A stretch of 64,000 nucleotides of DNA from contig CBDFGC010000008.1 in the NCBI GenBank assembly GCA_965246935.1, forward strand, positions 62,001-126,000, given 5' to 3'. This DNA is from JAZKFT01 sp965246935 (GTDB taxonomy: Bacteria > Bacteroidota > Bacteroidia > Chitinophagales > Chitinophagaceae). Below the pieces are notes generated by a model. It did not search any database. It was not told the DNA's origin and was given only the letters and a program-made list of their open reading frames with translations. A program made the position numbers and the translations under genes. Positions 37,826 to 47,988 of the stretch are shown here, piece after piece. Within the stretch, counting starts at the first letter, position 1, and every line of letters starts with the position of its first letter.

Positions 37826-40663
37826 TTAAAATTGAATTCTTGCACCAATGATCATGGTACGTAATGATGGATAGCCCGTACCTAATGCTTCCGGATCGCC
37901 GTATTTAATATGCTCAATGGAGAACAGGTTTGTACCGGTAAGGAAAATCCTTGCCTGCTTCAGGTTGATTTTGTTAATCAGCTTGTTGGTGAAGCTGTAG
38001 CCAAGTTCTGCACTACGCAGTTTTATAAAGCTGCCATCACGCTGGTAAAAGGATGAAAACCGGTAGTTGTTCAGGTTATTATCAGCAGACAGGCGGGGGA
38101 ACATTGCGGTAGCTGCCGTTTGTGGTGTCCATCTTTCCAACGCAATTTCGCCGGCCTGTCCAAAGTTTTGGAATGGCCTGAACTGCGATCCACCCAGATA
38201 TACGGTATAATGGCCTACTCCCTGAAATACTACATCAACATCAAAACCTTTGAACTGCAGGCCTGCATGTAAGCCGGCTGTTATTTCGGGCAGGCCGGTA
38301 TATCCTATCGGCACGGCATCATTGCCATCAATAATGCCATCGGGTACACCTAAAGGGCCGCCAACATCTTTAAATTTTACATCACCTGGTTTTAGGTTTA
38401 CACCAATGGGTTTAGGGCTGGCATCAATTTCTGCCTGGTTTTGAAACAGGCCTAATGCCACTAAACCGTAAGGCTGCCCTATACGGTTGCCCTGGTTCAC
38501 CTGGCCGGCATTTATCTGTATAGGCTGTGCATTAAAATCAATGCGGTTTTTGGCATAAAAAACAGTTGCTTCTGCAAAAAAGCGGATGGTGTTTTTTTCA
38601 GTGCTTTTATACCGCAGTACTGCTTCAAATCCTTTATTGTTCACTTTGCCCTGGTTGATGTTTGGCAAATCGGTATATCCCAGGTAAACGGGCAGTGTAG
38701 CATTTGCCACGGCAAGAATATCATACCGGTTGTTGTTGAATACATCCAGTGAAACATCCAACCGGTTGAAGAACGTAGCATCTACGCCTATATTGGCTTT
38801 CTTTTCCTTTTCCCAGGTTACATCTTTGTTGGCCAGCCGGCCTTCGGATAAACCGAAAACCTGTGTGTTGCCTGTACCAAAGTTGTAGGAGGCACCGTAT
38901 GGATAGCGCTGGTCGAACATAAACCGGGTACCGCCAATTTCATCATTGCCAACCAGGCCATAGGAACCTCTGAATTTCAGGAAGGTAAGGGTTTTACTTT
39001 CTTTTAAAAAGCTTTCACTGGAGGCAATCCACCCGATGGAACCGGCAGGGAAATAACCAAGCCGGTGGCCCTTTGCATAATTCTCCGAACTCATGTAAGC
39101 CACTGTACCCTCAACAATATATTTATCATTATGTACATAGGTTACACGGGTGGCGCCACCATTATTTTTATACGGCAGGCTTAGGTTTGCTGCGTCGGTG
39201 CCCACATAAATACCGCTCTTGTCAATCGTTGAATTATCAGTGTTGAACATGGTCATGGCAGTAATATTATGCCTGCCAAAAACCCGGTGGTAATTCAGGA
39301 AAGCCTGGATGGCATTGTTACGATATTGGCCCAGGTTAGGTTCGCTGCCCGATAAGGAAGTGGTTTGATTAAACTTTGTGTACACCGTATCGCCATTGGT
39401 ATTTTTGGAGATGGCGTACCGTTCGATGGTTTTTGTTTTATTGGAGCCGGAGATAAAATAATTATTTACACTGGCTACTACCGAAGCACTAAGGCCGCTG
39501 GTAACACCGCTTAAATCATAACTAAGCCGGAAGGACGATTGCAGGGTACGGCCATTGGAAGTGGCATAACCGGTTTTTAATAAATCGGCAACCGGGTTGT
39601 TAAAGTTAGAACTGCCCCCGAATGTGCCATTAGGATTGCGTACCGGGAAAGCATTTGGTGGCAACAGGGCTAACGCACCAAACGTTCCACCAGCGTACAG
39701 GGAAGATGGGCTAGCCTTGTCTTCTACCGTACCACCCAGCAGTAAAGTAGCTGATAATTTTTTCGTCAGGTTCACATCAATGTTAGCCCTGAAATTAAAA
39801 CGGTTATAGCTGGCATTTTTACTTTGTTCGTCCTGGTCTCCAAAGTTTTTGTACAGTGTTTGGCTGGTAATATCATTCAGTAATACGAAATACTTTGCAG
39901 TAGTATTGCCACCCCTGAAGCTGAGGTTGTAATTTGAAACCGGGGCCATACTTCTCAATACTTCATCGTACCAGTTTACATTGGGCCTGAAATAAGGGTT
40001 GGATCCGTCTTTGTAGGCAGTAATATCGGCATCGGTGTACAGGGCAGGCTTGCCATCGTTTGCCAGTGCTTCGTTGTACAGGCGGGCATAGTCGGCGGAG
40101 TTTAAAAACTTAGGCAAACTGGTAGCTTTGTAAAAGCCTTGCTGTGTACTAAAATTTACCAGTAAGGGTGCATCTTTTCCTTTTTTAGTAGTTACCAGTA
40201 GCACCCCGTTTGCGCCCCGGCTACCGTAAATAGCCGTAGCCGATGCATCTTTCAATAATGTTATTTCTTCTATCTCCTCCGGCACCAGTTGGGTATATTC
40301 TCCCAAAAACCCATCTACAATTACCAATACACCGGTGCCTGGCCCATACGTGCTGCGGCCCCGTACGGCAATTGATGGGGCATTAATACCCGGCTCATTA
40401 TTACCCTGGCTTACGGTAAGGCCGGGTAAACGGCCATACAGGGTATTGCCCAGGTTGGTATTAAATGTTTTTTGCAGGTTGTCTCCCCGTACGCTGGAAA
40501 TGGCGCTGGAAACATAGCGTGCCGGTTGCTTTTGAAAACCAATATTCACAATTGCCTGGCTGTTCAGGGTAGTTAGTGCCGTATCAGCGGGTTGCGCCTG
40601 GGCTGCTGTTTGCAGGCCTGCCAGTGCCAGTGCTGCCGCAAACAGTTTTCTATATTTTATCAT
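37826..40663 (-). CDS. SusC/RagA TonB-dependent transporter without STN or carboxypeptidase-like domain
   Basis: A 945-residue outer-membrane receptor. After a signal peptide (residues 1-23) only about 20 residues precede the plug (LPGLTVSQGNNEPG, IAVRGRSTY, LLKDASATAIYGSRGANGVLLVTTK). The usual N-terminal carboxypeptidase-regulatory-like domain and the STN domain are absent. The rest is a beta-barrel ending with the aromatic IGARIQF. It imports oligosaccharides delivered by its SusD. The barrel is close to the RagA type. It is the second SusC gene of the locus, 161 nt after the first SusD gene, and probably has its own expression or relies on read-through. Confidence 0.93.
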   Translation of the reverse strand: MIKYRKLFAAALALAGLQTAAQAQPADTALTTLNSQAIVNIGFQKQPARYVSSAISSVRGDNLQKTFNTNLGNTLYGRLPGLTVSQGNNEPGINAPSIAVRGRSTYGPGTGVLVIVDGFLGEYTQLVPEEIEEITLLKDASATAIYGSRGANGVLLVTTKKGKDAPLLVNFSTQQGFYKATSLPKFLNSADYARLYNEALANDGKPALYTDADITAYKDGSNPYFRPNVNWYDEVLRSMAPVSNYNLSFRGGNTTAKYFVLLNDITSQTLYKNFGDQDEQSKNASYNRFNFRANIDVNLTKKLSATLLLGGTVEDKASPSSLYAGGTFGALALLPPNAFPVRNPNGTFGGSSNFNNPVADLLKTGYATSNGRTLQSSFRLSYDLSGVTSGLSASVVASVNNYFISGSNKTKTIERYAISKNTNGDTVYTKFNQTTSLSGSEPNLGQYRNNAIQAFLNYHRVFGRHNITAMTMFNTDNSTIDKSGIYVGTDAANLSLPYKNNGGATRVTYVHNDKYIVEGTVAYMSSENYAKGHRLGYFPAGSIGWIASSESFLKESKTLTFLKFRGSYGLVGNDEIGGTRFMFDQRYPYGASYNFGTGNTQVFGLSEGRLANKDVTWEKEKKANIGVDATFFNRLDVSLDVFNNNRYDILAVANATLPVYLGYTDLPNINQGKVNNKGFEAVLRYKSTEKNTIRFFAEATVFYAKNRIDFNAQPIQINAGQVNQGNRIGQPYGLVALGLFQNQAEIDASPKPIGVNLKPGDVKFKDVGGPLGVPDGIIDGNDAVPIGYTGLPEITAGLHAGLQFKGFDVDVVFQGVGHYTVYLGGSQFRPFQNFGQAGEIALERWTPQTAATAMFPRLSADNNLNNYRFSSFYQRDGSFIKLRSAELGYSFTNKLINKINLKQARIFLTGTNLFSIEHIKYGDPEALGTGYPSLRTMIIGARIQF

Positions 40664-40824
40664 TTACGTGATCTTTTTTGGTAAATACATTATCAATTAA
40701 ATGTTTGAACTGCTGAATTCCGTTTTGTAAGAACAAAATCAAGGTATCATCTATCTTTATTTAACTGACGTTTTGGTAATCCTCTCATCAGCTTGTATCC
40801 AAATACTACAATTTGCTATCAGCT

Positions 40825-42609
40825 TTAATCCCAACCCGGATTTTGTACCAGGCTTCCTTTCAATACTTCAGTAAGGTCGAAAGGATGGAGGTACATTTTT
40901 TTGAGGAAAGTGCGGTTCTCAAAAACAACAGGCAGGTAGCTGTACGTAGTAGGGGTGAGCTTTGTAATGGTAAGGCCATACATCGCACCTTTCATTACGC
41001 CTTCATCTTCTGCTATCAGCCAGCGGCGAATGTCCCAAAAACGGTGGTCTTCAAAGGATAGCTCAATATCCCGTTCGTTGCGCACCCTTGTACGGAATTG
41101 GCTTTGCGTAAGGCCGGTTGGTAAATTTGGCATAGCGGAGCGGGTGCGGATAATATTTACGGCGTTATAAACTTCCGGCGGGGGTGCGCTGCTAAATTCA
41201 TTTAAGGCCTCGGCATAGTTCAGGTAAAATTCATTCAGCCTGAACAAGGCAATTGAAGGCGGAAGGCTTCCACTTTCCTCCGCATCGGGGAAATGTTTTT
41301 TCATCCAGGCGCCACCGGGGCATTGAGCCACGTGGTTGCCACCCACAAATGTTTCTACAATTGGGTAAGTAGCACTCCACCTCGATCCTACATAAGCTAC
41401 CGTTTGTTTGAAACGGGGGTCCAGTTCATCATACTTGGCAATTAAATCGTTGCCGCCGGTAGCACTCCAGGTTTGGGGCAGGCCGGTTGCTTTTTTCTCG
41501 TATTTTTTGGTAAAGTTGAATGTCACCGAATTGCCGCACCAGAACGAATTAAACACCGGTGGTACAATGGCATACCAGGGAAAGTTAAAGCGTCCCAGCG
41601 CTGCATACGTTTTATCGGCGATAATGATTTCCGTGTTGTCTGCTTTTTCCCAGGCTACGCGGTAGTTTCCGGTAGCCACATTGGCCACGGTAGGGTCACG
41701 GTTGGCAGGTACATCAATTAAAGAGACACCTGCTGCCGGGGCTTCGTTAATCACTGCCAGGGCAGCATCGGCAGCCAGTTTCCAGCGGTTCAGGTCGTAA
41801 TTGCCATAGCAGATAAGTTTATTATCAGCAGCATTGGCCATGCTTAAATAGGGAGTAGCCGTATTAAATAAAGGGCTGGCAGCATAGAGCAGCGTTCTTG
41901 ATTTTAGTGCCAGTGCAGCCATTTTAGTAGCCCGTCCACGCAGGGAGGCCGGGTAAGTGCTGGGTAAGCCGGCGGCTGCTTCATCACAATCCTTTACAAT
42001 GGCATTGATACACTCTTCAAGCGTATTCCGGGGTATTTTCGATTCTTCCAGGTTTTTGAACCGTTTGTTTACAATCGGGAAGCCGCCATATCTTTTTAAG
42101 GTTTCAAAATTTTGCAGTGCCCTGATAAACTTTGCTTCTCCTTTTACCTGTGTTTTGTAGGTAGCATCGGCATCCGGCACCTCGTCTATTCTTTCCAGCA
42201 GTATGCAGGCAATCCGGATGGCTTTCCAGCGGCCAAAGTATTTACTATCTTCATTTCCGATAATGTTTCCGGATGTGATGCCGCCTGAGTTCCACTGTTG
42301 CAGATAGGTAAAAGCGGCACTGTTCTCACTTTCATCCGTAGCGCCGGAAAGGGTGCCTGCCAGCGAAGAACTGGCGCCGGTAGAAGGGTTGCTGATGACG
42401 GCCGCATCCCGGTTAGGAAATATAGAAACCATACCGTATTGGTACAGCGTAGAAACGTAGGCTTCTACATTAGCCCTTTTGGAAAACACAATATCTTCTG
42501 TAACATCTACACCAGGGGCTTTTTCCAGAAAATCACCCAGCTTTTTCTTGCAGGAAAAAGTTATAAAAATCAGGCTTAGCAAAAGCCAGTTTGTTCTTTT
42601 TATTTTCAT
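40825..42609 (-). CDS. SusD/RagB-family glycan-binding lipoprotein (first pair)
   Basis: A 594-residue lipoprotein from ATG 42609 (MKIKRTNWLLLSLIF). A longer open frame exists upstream but would overlap the SusC gene and hide the signal. The lipobox is TFSC and the mature protein begins KKKLGDF. SusD landmarks are VEAYVSTLYQYG, FIRALQNFETLKRYGGFPI, FRLNEFYLNYAEALNEF and LSFEDHRFWDIRRW. It sits 10 nt after the SusC gene with the STN domain. It should bind the inducing glycan at the cell surface. Its sequence differs clearly from the second SusD, so the two pairs probably recognise different parts of the substrate. Confidence 0.95.
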   Translation of the reverse strand: MKIKRTNWLLLSLIFITFSCKKKLGDFLEKAPGVDVTEDIVFSKRANVEAYVSTLYQYGMVSIFPNRDAAVISNPSTGASSSLAGTLSGATDESENSAAFTYLQQWNSGGITSGNIIGNEDSKYFGRWKAIRIACILLERIDEVPDADATYKTQVKGEAKFIRALQNFETLKRYGGFPIVNKRFKNLEESKIPRNTLEECINAIVKDCDEAAAGLPSTYPASLRGRATKMAALALKSRTLLYAASPLFNTATPYLSMANAADNKLICYGNYDLNRWKLAADAALAVINEAPAAGVSLIDVPANRDPTVANVATGNYRVAWEKADNTEIIIADKTYAALGRFNFPWYAIVPPVFNSFWCGNSVTFNFTKKYEKKATGLPQTWSATGGNDLIAKYDELDPRFKQTVAYVGSRWSATYPIVETFVGGNHVAQCPGGAWMKKHFPDAEESGSLPPSIALFRLNEFYLNYAEALNEFSSAPPPEVYNAVNIIRTRSAMPNLPTGLTQSQFRTRVRNERDIELSFEDHRFWDIRRWLIAEDEGVMKGAMYGLTITKLTPTTYSYLPVVFENRTFLKKMYLHPFDLTEVLKGSLVQNPGWD

Positions 42610-42619
42610 ATAGCAGCTT

Positions 42620-45600
42620 TTAAAAATTAATATTGAGGCCCATATTAATAGTACGCACCAATGGGTAAGGCAGAAAGTTGGTAGCCGTAGGCGGGCTTTC
42701 GGGGTCAACGCCTTTATACACTTTACTCCAGGTAATCAGGTTATTGGCATTGGCAAATACCCGTGCAGAGCTTAGCCCGACTTTTCTCAAAATCCTGTTG
42801 GTAAAATTGTAGCCCACTTCAACGTTCTTTAACCGCAGGTAGCTTGCATCTGCCAAAAAGAAAGTGGACGACCGGTAGTTATTTTGGGTGCCTGTTCCGT
42901 TGCCTACTGAGAATCTTGGGAACTTGATAGGTAATCCTGCGGCATAACGCTCTGCCGTCCAGCTTTCAATCAGGTAATCGGGGGCGCCGGCGGGGGTGGC
43001 ATCAAAAAAAGCCTGGTTAAAACGCCGGGTATAACTAATTGATACGTTGGTAACACCCTGAAATAAGGTTGACAAGCTGAAGCCTTTGTACTCTACTACC
43101 AATGAGAGCCCGTATGTTACTTCCGGTACGTTGGAAAAGCCAATAGCTACCTGGTCAAAATCGTCCACTTTACCATCGCCGTTTACATCTTTAAACTTCA
43201 GATCACCCGGTTGCAGTTTGTTATTATTCCAGCCATACACGGGCCGTTTCGGGTCATTTACTTCATCCCAGGTATTAAAAAATCCCTGATCTATCAACCC
43301 AAAATACTGGCCAAAACGCTGGCCTGTACGTAATTGATAATCGTACCTGGGCGTTACTTCGTCCTGGTATAAAATTTTATTCCGGGCAAAAGAATAGTTG
43401 GCTTTCACCTGGTAATTGAATTTGCCAATGTTGTTGTTCAATCCAAAATCCAGTTCAAAACCTTTATTTTCCATTTTGCCCAGGTTTTCCGGCGGAACGC
43501 CTACGCCTACAATACCAGGCAGTGTTTGCCTGTTGGCTAAAATGTTGTCCGTGGTTTCTTTAAATACATCTACCGTTAACGTAATATTCTTTTTCCAGAA
43601 AGCCATTTCAGCCCCGATGTTGGTTTTTAATACTCTTTCCCAGGTAAGGTTGGGGTTGCTGCTCCGGCCTTCCACTACGCCTCCAAGTAAATTAAAAGTA
43701 GAACCCACTTCGCCAAAACGGGAGCCGCCGCTAAACAACCAGGCAGTGGGCCGGTATAAAAAGCGGTTGTTGGAGGTAAGGAAGTCCGAGCCTATCTGGT
43801 CGTTACCTACTTCGCCATAAGAACCTCTGAATTTTAGAAAAGTAAGCACATTATTTTTTGGAAAAAAGGATTCTTCGGAAGCAACCCATCCTAAGGAATA
43901 AGCAGGGAAGAAACCAAAGCGGTTACCCGGAGCAAAATTTTCTGTTCCGTTGTATGCCATGTCCAATTCGGCCAGGTAACGGTTTTTAAAATCGTAGGTA
44001 GCCCGGCCCACATAGCTTTGGTAGCCACTTGGTACCAGGAATGTAAAGCCTGGGTTGACGGTCTTTTGCTGGTTGTACAGCAGCAAAGCTGATACGGTAT
44101 GGTCACCAAATTTCCGTTTATAATCCAGGGCAAACTCGGCTGTGGTCCTTCTGTTTTTATTGATGGTTTCTGAATAGTTATACTGGGCATCCACTGCCTG
44201 TGGCAGGTACACCACTTCGCCATTGGCAAGCCGCTGTGCTAAGTAGATAATTACATTGCCAGGTACGCCGTTGGTAATTGGTTTTGAGTTGACAAATAAT
44301 TGGGTATTAAAATTTTGATATGAGAAAATGGCATGGGTTGTCAATCCTTTGGTGATGAAATCCAGATCATGATCCAGCCGGATAGAACCGTTTAAATAAT
44401 TTCTGTAATCCCGCTTGTAGCCATTCTGATACAACTGAAACAGCGGAGTGCCCTCAGCCAGTTTAAGGATCACTAACTTGTTATCTACAATACCAGGCCC
44501 CTGGGTTGGGTTGCCCCGGTCAATATTATCAATGACGGTTTGGTTATTGATGTTATTGCCGGTTCTGTTTTCGGTTTGGGATGAAATATCGAGTGCTGCT
44601 TTAAAACGGCTGGTAATATTGAAGTTTAGATTAGACCGGAAATTATACCGCTTAAACCGTACCTGTGCATCATAATCAACAGCCAGCTTCGTATTGTTGA
44701 ACAGACCCTCCTGGTTAAAGTAACCAACTGATATGGAATACCGCACTTTATCGGTACCACCATTGATATTAAGGTTGTGTTGCTGCTGGGAGGATGTTTT
44801 TTTCACCATGAGTTTATACCAATCGGTATTGGGATAAAAGATGGGGTCTTCGCCGGATTTATATTTGGCAATATCAGATGCGGAATAGCGGGGCACATAT
44901 ACACTTCCGGAAATATAAGCATCCCCTTCCAGCGCTTTATTAAATGAATTAGCGTAATTGTAGCTGTCCATTTGCGACCGGATGGCCGTAAAGCTGTTAA
45001 TGGCATTATTGAATGTATAAGAAACTTTTGCAGGGCCTGCTTTACCTCTTTTTGTCGTTATGATTAATACACCATTGGCGCCCCGGATACCATATACGGC
45101 CGTGCTGGAGGCATCTTTTAGAATGGTAATGTTTTCAATTTCATTAGGGTCAATATTGTTGTAATTATCTACCTGTATTCCGTCCACCAATACTAACGGC
45201 TCCTGGCCGCCGTTAAAGGTTCTTATACCACGTATCCTAAGGGTAGACTGGTCGTTGCCGGGTTCGCCACTTGCCTGCGATGCAAACAACCCGGGCAACC
45301 TGCCTACCAGCGAATTGCTGATATTCGCGGCAGGAGATTGCACCAATAACTTGCCTGTCATGGATGCCTGTGCGCCGGTATTGTTTATCTTCTTTTGTGT
45401 ACCATACCCTACTACTACCACATCGTCCAGGCCCTTGGTGTCAACGGCTAACGTGGTATTAACAATCGCTTTTCCTGCTACCGCTATCTCCTTACTAATA
45501 AAACCTGAAAAGCTGAATTGGAGCACCGGGTTAGCGGTGGTGATGTTAATAGAAAATCGCCCCTTATCGTTGGTAGAAGTAGAATTACCGGTTCCTTTTT

Positions 45601-46138
45601 CCGTTACGGTTACCCCTTGCAGAAAAGCGTCTTTATCATCTTTTACATAACCGGAAACCGTGTTGGGCACCGGTTTTTCACCGGCTTCAAATATGCCTTC
45701 GTCTAATTCCTCTGAAGATAGGGATGCATTAAATTTTTGCATGTGGCTGCTAAACAATACAATCTGTTTATCACTGGCCTGGTAAGCAATATCCAATGGC
45801 CTGAAATGGTTATCTAAAAAGTCGGCTAACCTTTTATTAGTAACAGAACAGGAAATTTTGCGGCCTGCATCAATGGCTTTAGGGCTGTACATAAATTTCA
45901 CTTTAGCCTGCCCTTCCAGTAATGAAATGACCTTTGAAATCTCTACCTGGTTTACGGTAACGGAAACCGGCTTAGCCATATAATCCTGACCGCTTGCGTT
46001 GGTACCGGCCAGCATAGCAAGGATAATAACGGCCAGCACGTTTTTGACAAATGTTGGTTGTAGTTGCCATGCTGTTGCAGCAGGCAATTTGCATTTTCTC
46101 ATATTATGGGTTTTGATCGTTGTGTTTTGGTGATGCAC
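42620..46138 (-). CDS. SusC/RagA TonB-dependent transducer with STN domain
   Basis: A 1172-residue outer-membrane receptor; Met13 (46102) is an alternative start. Order: signal peptide (about 15-50), STN domain (about 55-130, VNQVEISKVISLLEGQAKVKF), carboxypeptidase-regulatory-like domain (about 155-235), plug (LPGLFASQASGEPG, ILKDASSTAVYGIRGANGVLIITTK), and a beta-barrel ending INMGLNINF. The STN domain lets the receptor signal occupancy to the FecR protein, which controls the sigma factor encoded just upstream. It imports the glycan and also senses it. The SusD partner starts 10 nt downstream. Confidence 0.95.
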   Translation of the reverse strand: MHHQNTTIKTHNMRKCKLPAATAWQLQPTFVKNVLAVIILAMLAGTNASGQDYMAKPVSVTVNQVEISKVISLLEGQAKVKFMYSPKAIDAGRKISCSVTNKRLADFLDNHFRPLDIAYQASDKQIVLFSSHMQKFNASLSSEELDEGIFEAGEKPVPNTVSGYVKDDKDAFLQGVTVTEKGTGNSTSTNDKGRFSINITTANPVLQFSFSGFISKEIAVAGKAIVNTTLAVDTKGLDDVVVVGYGTQKKINNTGAQASMTGKLLVQSPAANISNSLVGRLPGLFASQASGEPGNDQSTLRIRGIRTFNGGQEPLVLVDGIQVDNYNNIDPNEIENITILKDASSTAVYGIRGANGVLIITTKRGKAGPAKVSYTFNNAINSFTAIRSQMDSYNYANSFNKALEGDAYISGSVYVPRYSASDIAKYKSGEDPIFYPNTDWYKLMVKKTSSQQQHNLNINGGTDKVRYSISVGYFNQEGLFNNTKLAVDYDAQVRFKRYNFRSNLNFNITSRFKAALDISSQTENRTGNNINNQTVIDNIDRGNPTQGPGIVDNKLVILKLAEGTPLFQLYQNGYKRDYRNYLNGSIRLDHDLDFITKGLTTHAIFSYQNFNTQLFVNSKPITNGVPGNVIIYLAQRLANGEVVYLPQAVDAQYNYSETINKNRRTTAEFALDYKRKFGDHTVSALLLYNQQKTVNPGFTFLVPSGYQSYVGRATYDFKNRYLAELDMAYNGTENFAPGNRFGFFPAYSLGWVASEESFFPKNNVLTFLKFRGSYGEVGNDQIGSDFLTSNNRFLYRPTAWLFSGGSRFGEVGSTFNLLGGVVEGRSSNPNLTWERVLKTNIGAEMAFWKKNITLTVDVFKETTDNILANRQTLPGIVGVGVPPENLGKMENKGFELDFGLNNNIGKFNYQVKANYSFARNKILYQDEVTPRYDYQLRTGQRFGQYFGLIDQGFFNTWDEVNDPKRPVYGWNNNKLQPGDLKFKDVNGDGKVDDFDQVAIGFSNVPEVTYGLSLVVEYKGFSLSTLFQGVTNVSISYTRRFNQAFFDATPAGAPDYLIESWTAERYAAGLPIKFPRFSVGNGTGTQNNYRSSTFFLADASYLRLKNVEVGYNFTNRILRKVGLSSARVFANANNLITWSKVYKGVDPESPPTATNFLPYPLVRTINMGLNINF

Positions 46139-46274
46139 TTTAAAATCTGTTGTATTGCTTAACCGGCGGGTGCATCAATAAAGCCGGCAGCAGGTAGTAG
46201 CTGGAGTGGAAAATTGGTTTTTCATTTAATTTAATCGTTTCTGTAACCTGTGTTGATTGCCTATACATCTTATG

Positions 46275-47321
46275 CTAATTGCAACCGATACCTTTCAATA
46301 GTATCTTCGTTCCTTTCATTTCGTATGTACAATTAATAGCCTTACAGATAATATCCAGTTTACTATAAAGATCAAGTTTGGTAATATCACCCGTAAAAGT
46401 GCAGTTGTTGATACGTTCGTTTTCTGTTACCAGATCAATGGCATATTCTTTTGAGATGGCTTGTAACACCTGACCTATCTCTGTATTATCAAAATCAAAA
46501 TTTTCAGTCTCATTGCCTGCCACAGGGATGGGCTTATCGGCGATGGCAGCAATAAACAGGCGGCTATCCTGGAGATAAATTACTTTTTGATTAGGTGTTA
46601 AAATAACACCATTCGATTTCGGTTTTTGTGAGGCCGTTACCAGTTTTAAATTTTCTGATACTTCCACCCGGCCAGATAGCACCACTACTTCAGCTTCCTT
46701 ATTTACCCTTTTTGTATTGATAATAAATTTGGTACCTATTACATGCGTAACCAGGTGGTTGTGGTAAATAAAGAATGGCTGTTTTGCGTTTTTTGATACT
46801 TCAAATAAGGCTTTACCTTCCAGGTACACCTCCCGTTTGTCGGCCTGAAAATGTACCGGGTAATGCAATATGGTGCCGGGTTCAAGTACAATAGTACTGT
46901 TATCCTCCAACATCAATTTAACCGGAGCACCTGATGTATTTGTTTTATTTATCATACCTGATGCAGGAATGATAGATGCAAAACTATTAGGTTCTGTAGT
47001 ATTTGTATGCCTGTAATACCGAAAGCTTATTAAAACCATTACAGCAATAACCGAAGCGGCTACTGCCCATTTAATCAGTTTGGCAGTAATAATACGGCGG
47101 TGGGGAGCTACTATTTCCGGCTTTTGAAGATGGCCTGTCTGAGCCTGTATTTTTTGCCATATCCGGTCGTGGATAGCATCCAGATCCTGGGTAGTATAAG
47201 AAGCAAACGATTTATTTTCCTGCAAAATTTCCAGCCAGTTATCAACCAGCTCCGTTTCTTCCGGCGTGCAGGTATTACTCAGGTATTTACCTAGTAAGTC
47301 GTATAGTGCCTTTTTCTCCAT
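46275..47321 (-). CDS. FecR-family anti-sigma factor
   Basis: A 348-residue inner-membrane protein. The N-terminal cytoplasmic part (residues 1-80) binds the sigma factor. A transmembrane helix lies at about 82-103 (KLIKWAVAASVIAVMVLISF). The FecR periplasmic domain (about 120-230) has LEDNSTIVLEPGTILHYP and KRVNKEAEVVVLSGRVEV, and the C-terminal DUF4974/STN-like domain (about 270-348) has FDNTEIGQVLQAISKEYAIDL. It would receive the signal from the STN-bearing SusC 136 nt downstream. It lies 85 nt after the sigma-factor gene. Confidence 0.95.
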   Translation of the reverse strand: MEKKALYDLLGKYLSNTCTPEETELVDNWLEILQENKSFASYTTQDLDAIHDRIWQKIQAQTGHLQKPEIVAPHRRIITAKLIKWAVAASVIAVMVLISFRYYRHTNTTEPNSFASIIPASGMINKTNTSGAPVKLMLEDNSTIVLEPGTILHYPVHFQADKREVYLEGKALFEVSKNAKQPFFIYHNHLVTHVIGTKFIINTKRVNKEAEVVVLSGRVEVSENLKLVTASQKPKSNGVILTPNQKVIYLQDSRLFIAAIADKPIPVAGNETENFDFDNTEIGQVLQAISKEYAIDLVTENERINNCTFTGDITKLDLYSKLDIICKAINCTYEMKGTKILLKGIGCN

Positions 47322-47406
47322 AAAGCAGCCGTTTGTTTTATGAAGTGTTGCCTGGCATTCAAAACCCTAAAGGCTGTTTTATATTTTTTTAAGCTTTTTT
47401 ACCGGT

Positions 47407-47979
47407 TTAAAAAAGTAGGCTAATACACAGCAGCAATACAAAATCCTTTAACTGTAGCCGGATGTTTTTATAGGATTTTGTGATATGGTATTCGACGGCT
47501 TTTTCGGTCAGTTCCATCATATCCGCTATTTCCTTATTGGTATAATCCTCTACATTACTCAACCGGAAAACCTGCTGTGTTTTTTCAGGCAAATTTGAAA
47601 TCGCTTTTTCCCAGGCTGTCATTAAGCGGCGGAGTGCTGCTGTGTTTTCAGTGTCATTATCAGTAACTTTATACAGCTTTACGTGGCTGATATGCTTTTT
47701 TTCCTGAACTTTTGAACGTATATGGTTCAGTATGTTGTATTTGGTAGCTTGTACCAGGTAAGCTTCCAGATTTTGTATGGAAACGGCATTTCTTCTTTGC
47801 CATAAAGAAACAAATACATCCTGGCATATATCTTCTGCAATTTCCTGTGTATGTACTTTACCAACAGCATACTTGAATACAACGATCCAATATCGCCGGT
47901 AAATTTCATCAAACGCCTTCATATCCGACTGGCAAAGCAGGTTGATTAAGAGATCGTCTTTTTGCAAAAAATAATTCAT
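47407..47979 (-). CDS. ECF RNA polymerase sigma-70 factor (Bacteroidota expansion type)
   Basis: A 190-residue sigma factor. Region 2 is DEIYRRYWIVVFKYAVGKV, then EIAEDICQDVFVSLWQRR. Region 4 is LPEKTQQVFRLSNVEDYTNKEIADMM, then VEYHITKSYKNIR. The start at 47979 (ATG, MNYFLQK) is preferred over a TTG 9 nt upstream. The protein ends with a hydrophobic run (FVLLLCISLLF) that may touch the membrane or the anti-sigma factor. With FecR and the STN-bearing SusC it forms a trans-envelope signalling cascade that should switch on the SusCD genes when substrate is present. Upstream, 47989-48411 shows no gene. Confidence 0.95.
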   Translation of the reverse strand: MNYFLQKDDLLINLLCQSDMKAFDEIYRRYWIVVFKYAVGKVHTQEIAEDICQDVFVSLWQRRNAVSIQNLEAYLVQATKYNILNHIRSKVQEKKHISHVKLYKVTDNDTENTAALRRLMTAWEKAISNLPEKTQQVFRLSNVEDYTNKEIADMMELTEKAVEYHITKSYKNIRLQLKDFVLLLCISLLF

Positions 47980-47988
47980 GGCAGGCAA

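Noticed and set aside
40825..42708. Longer SusD start at 42708
   Set aside because: The extra 33 residues overlap the SusC gene and precede the lipoprotein signal; 42609 is the better start.
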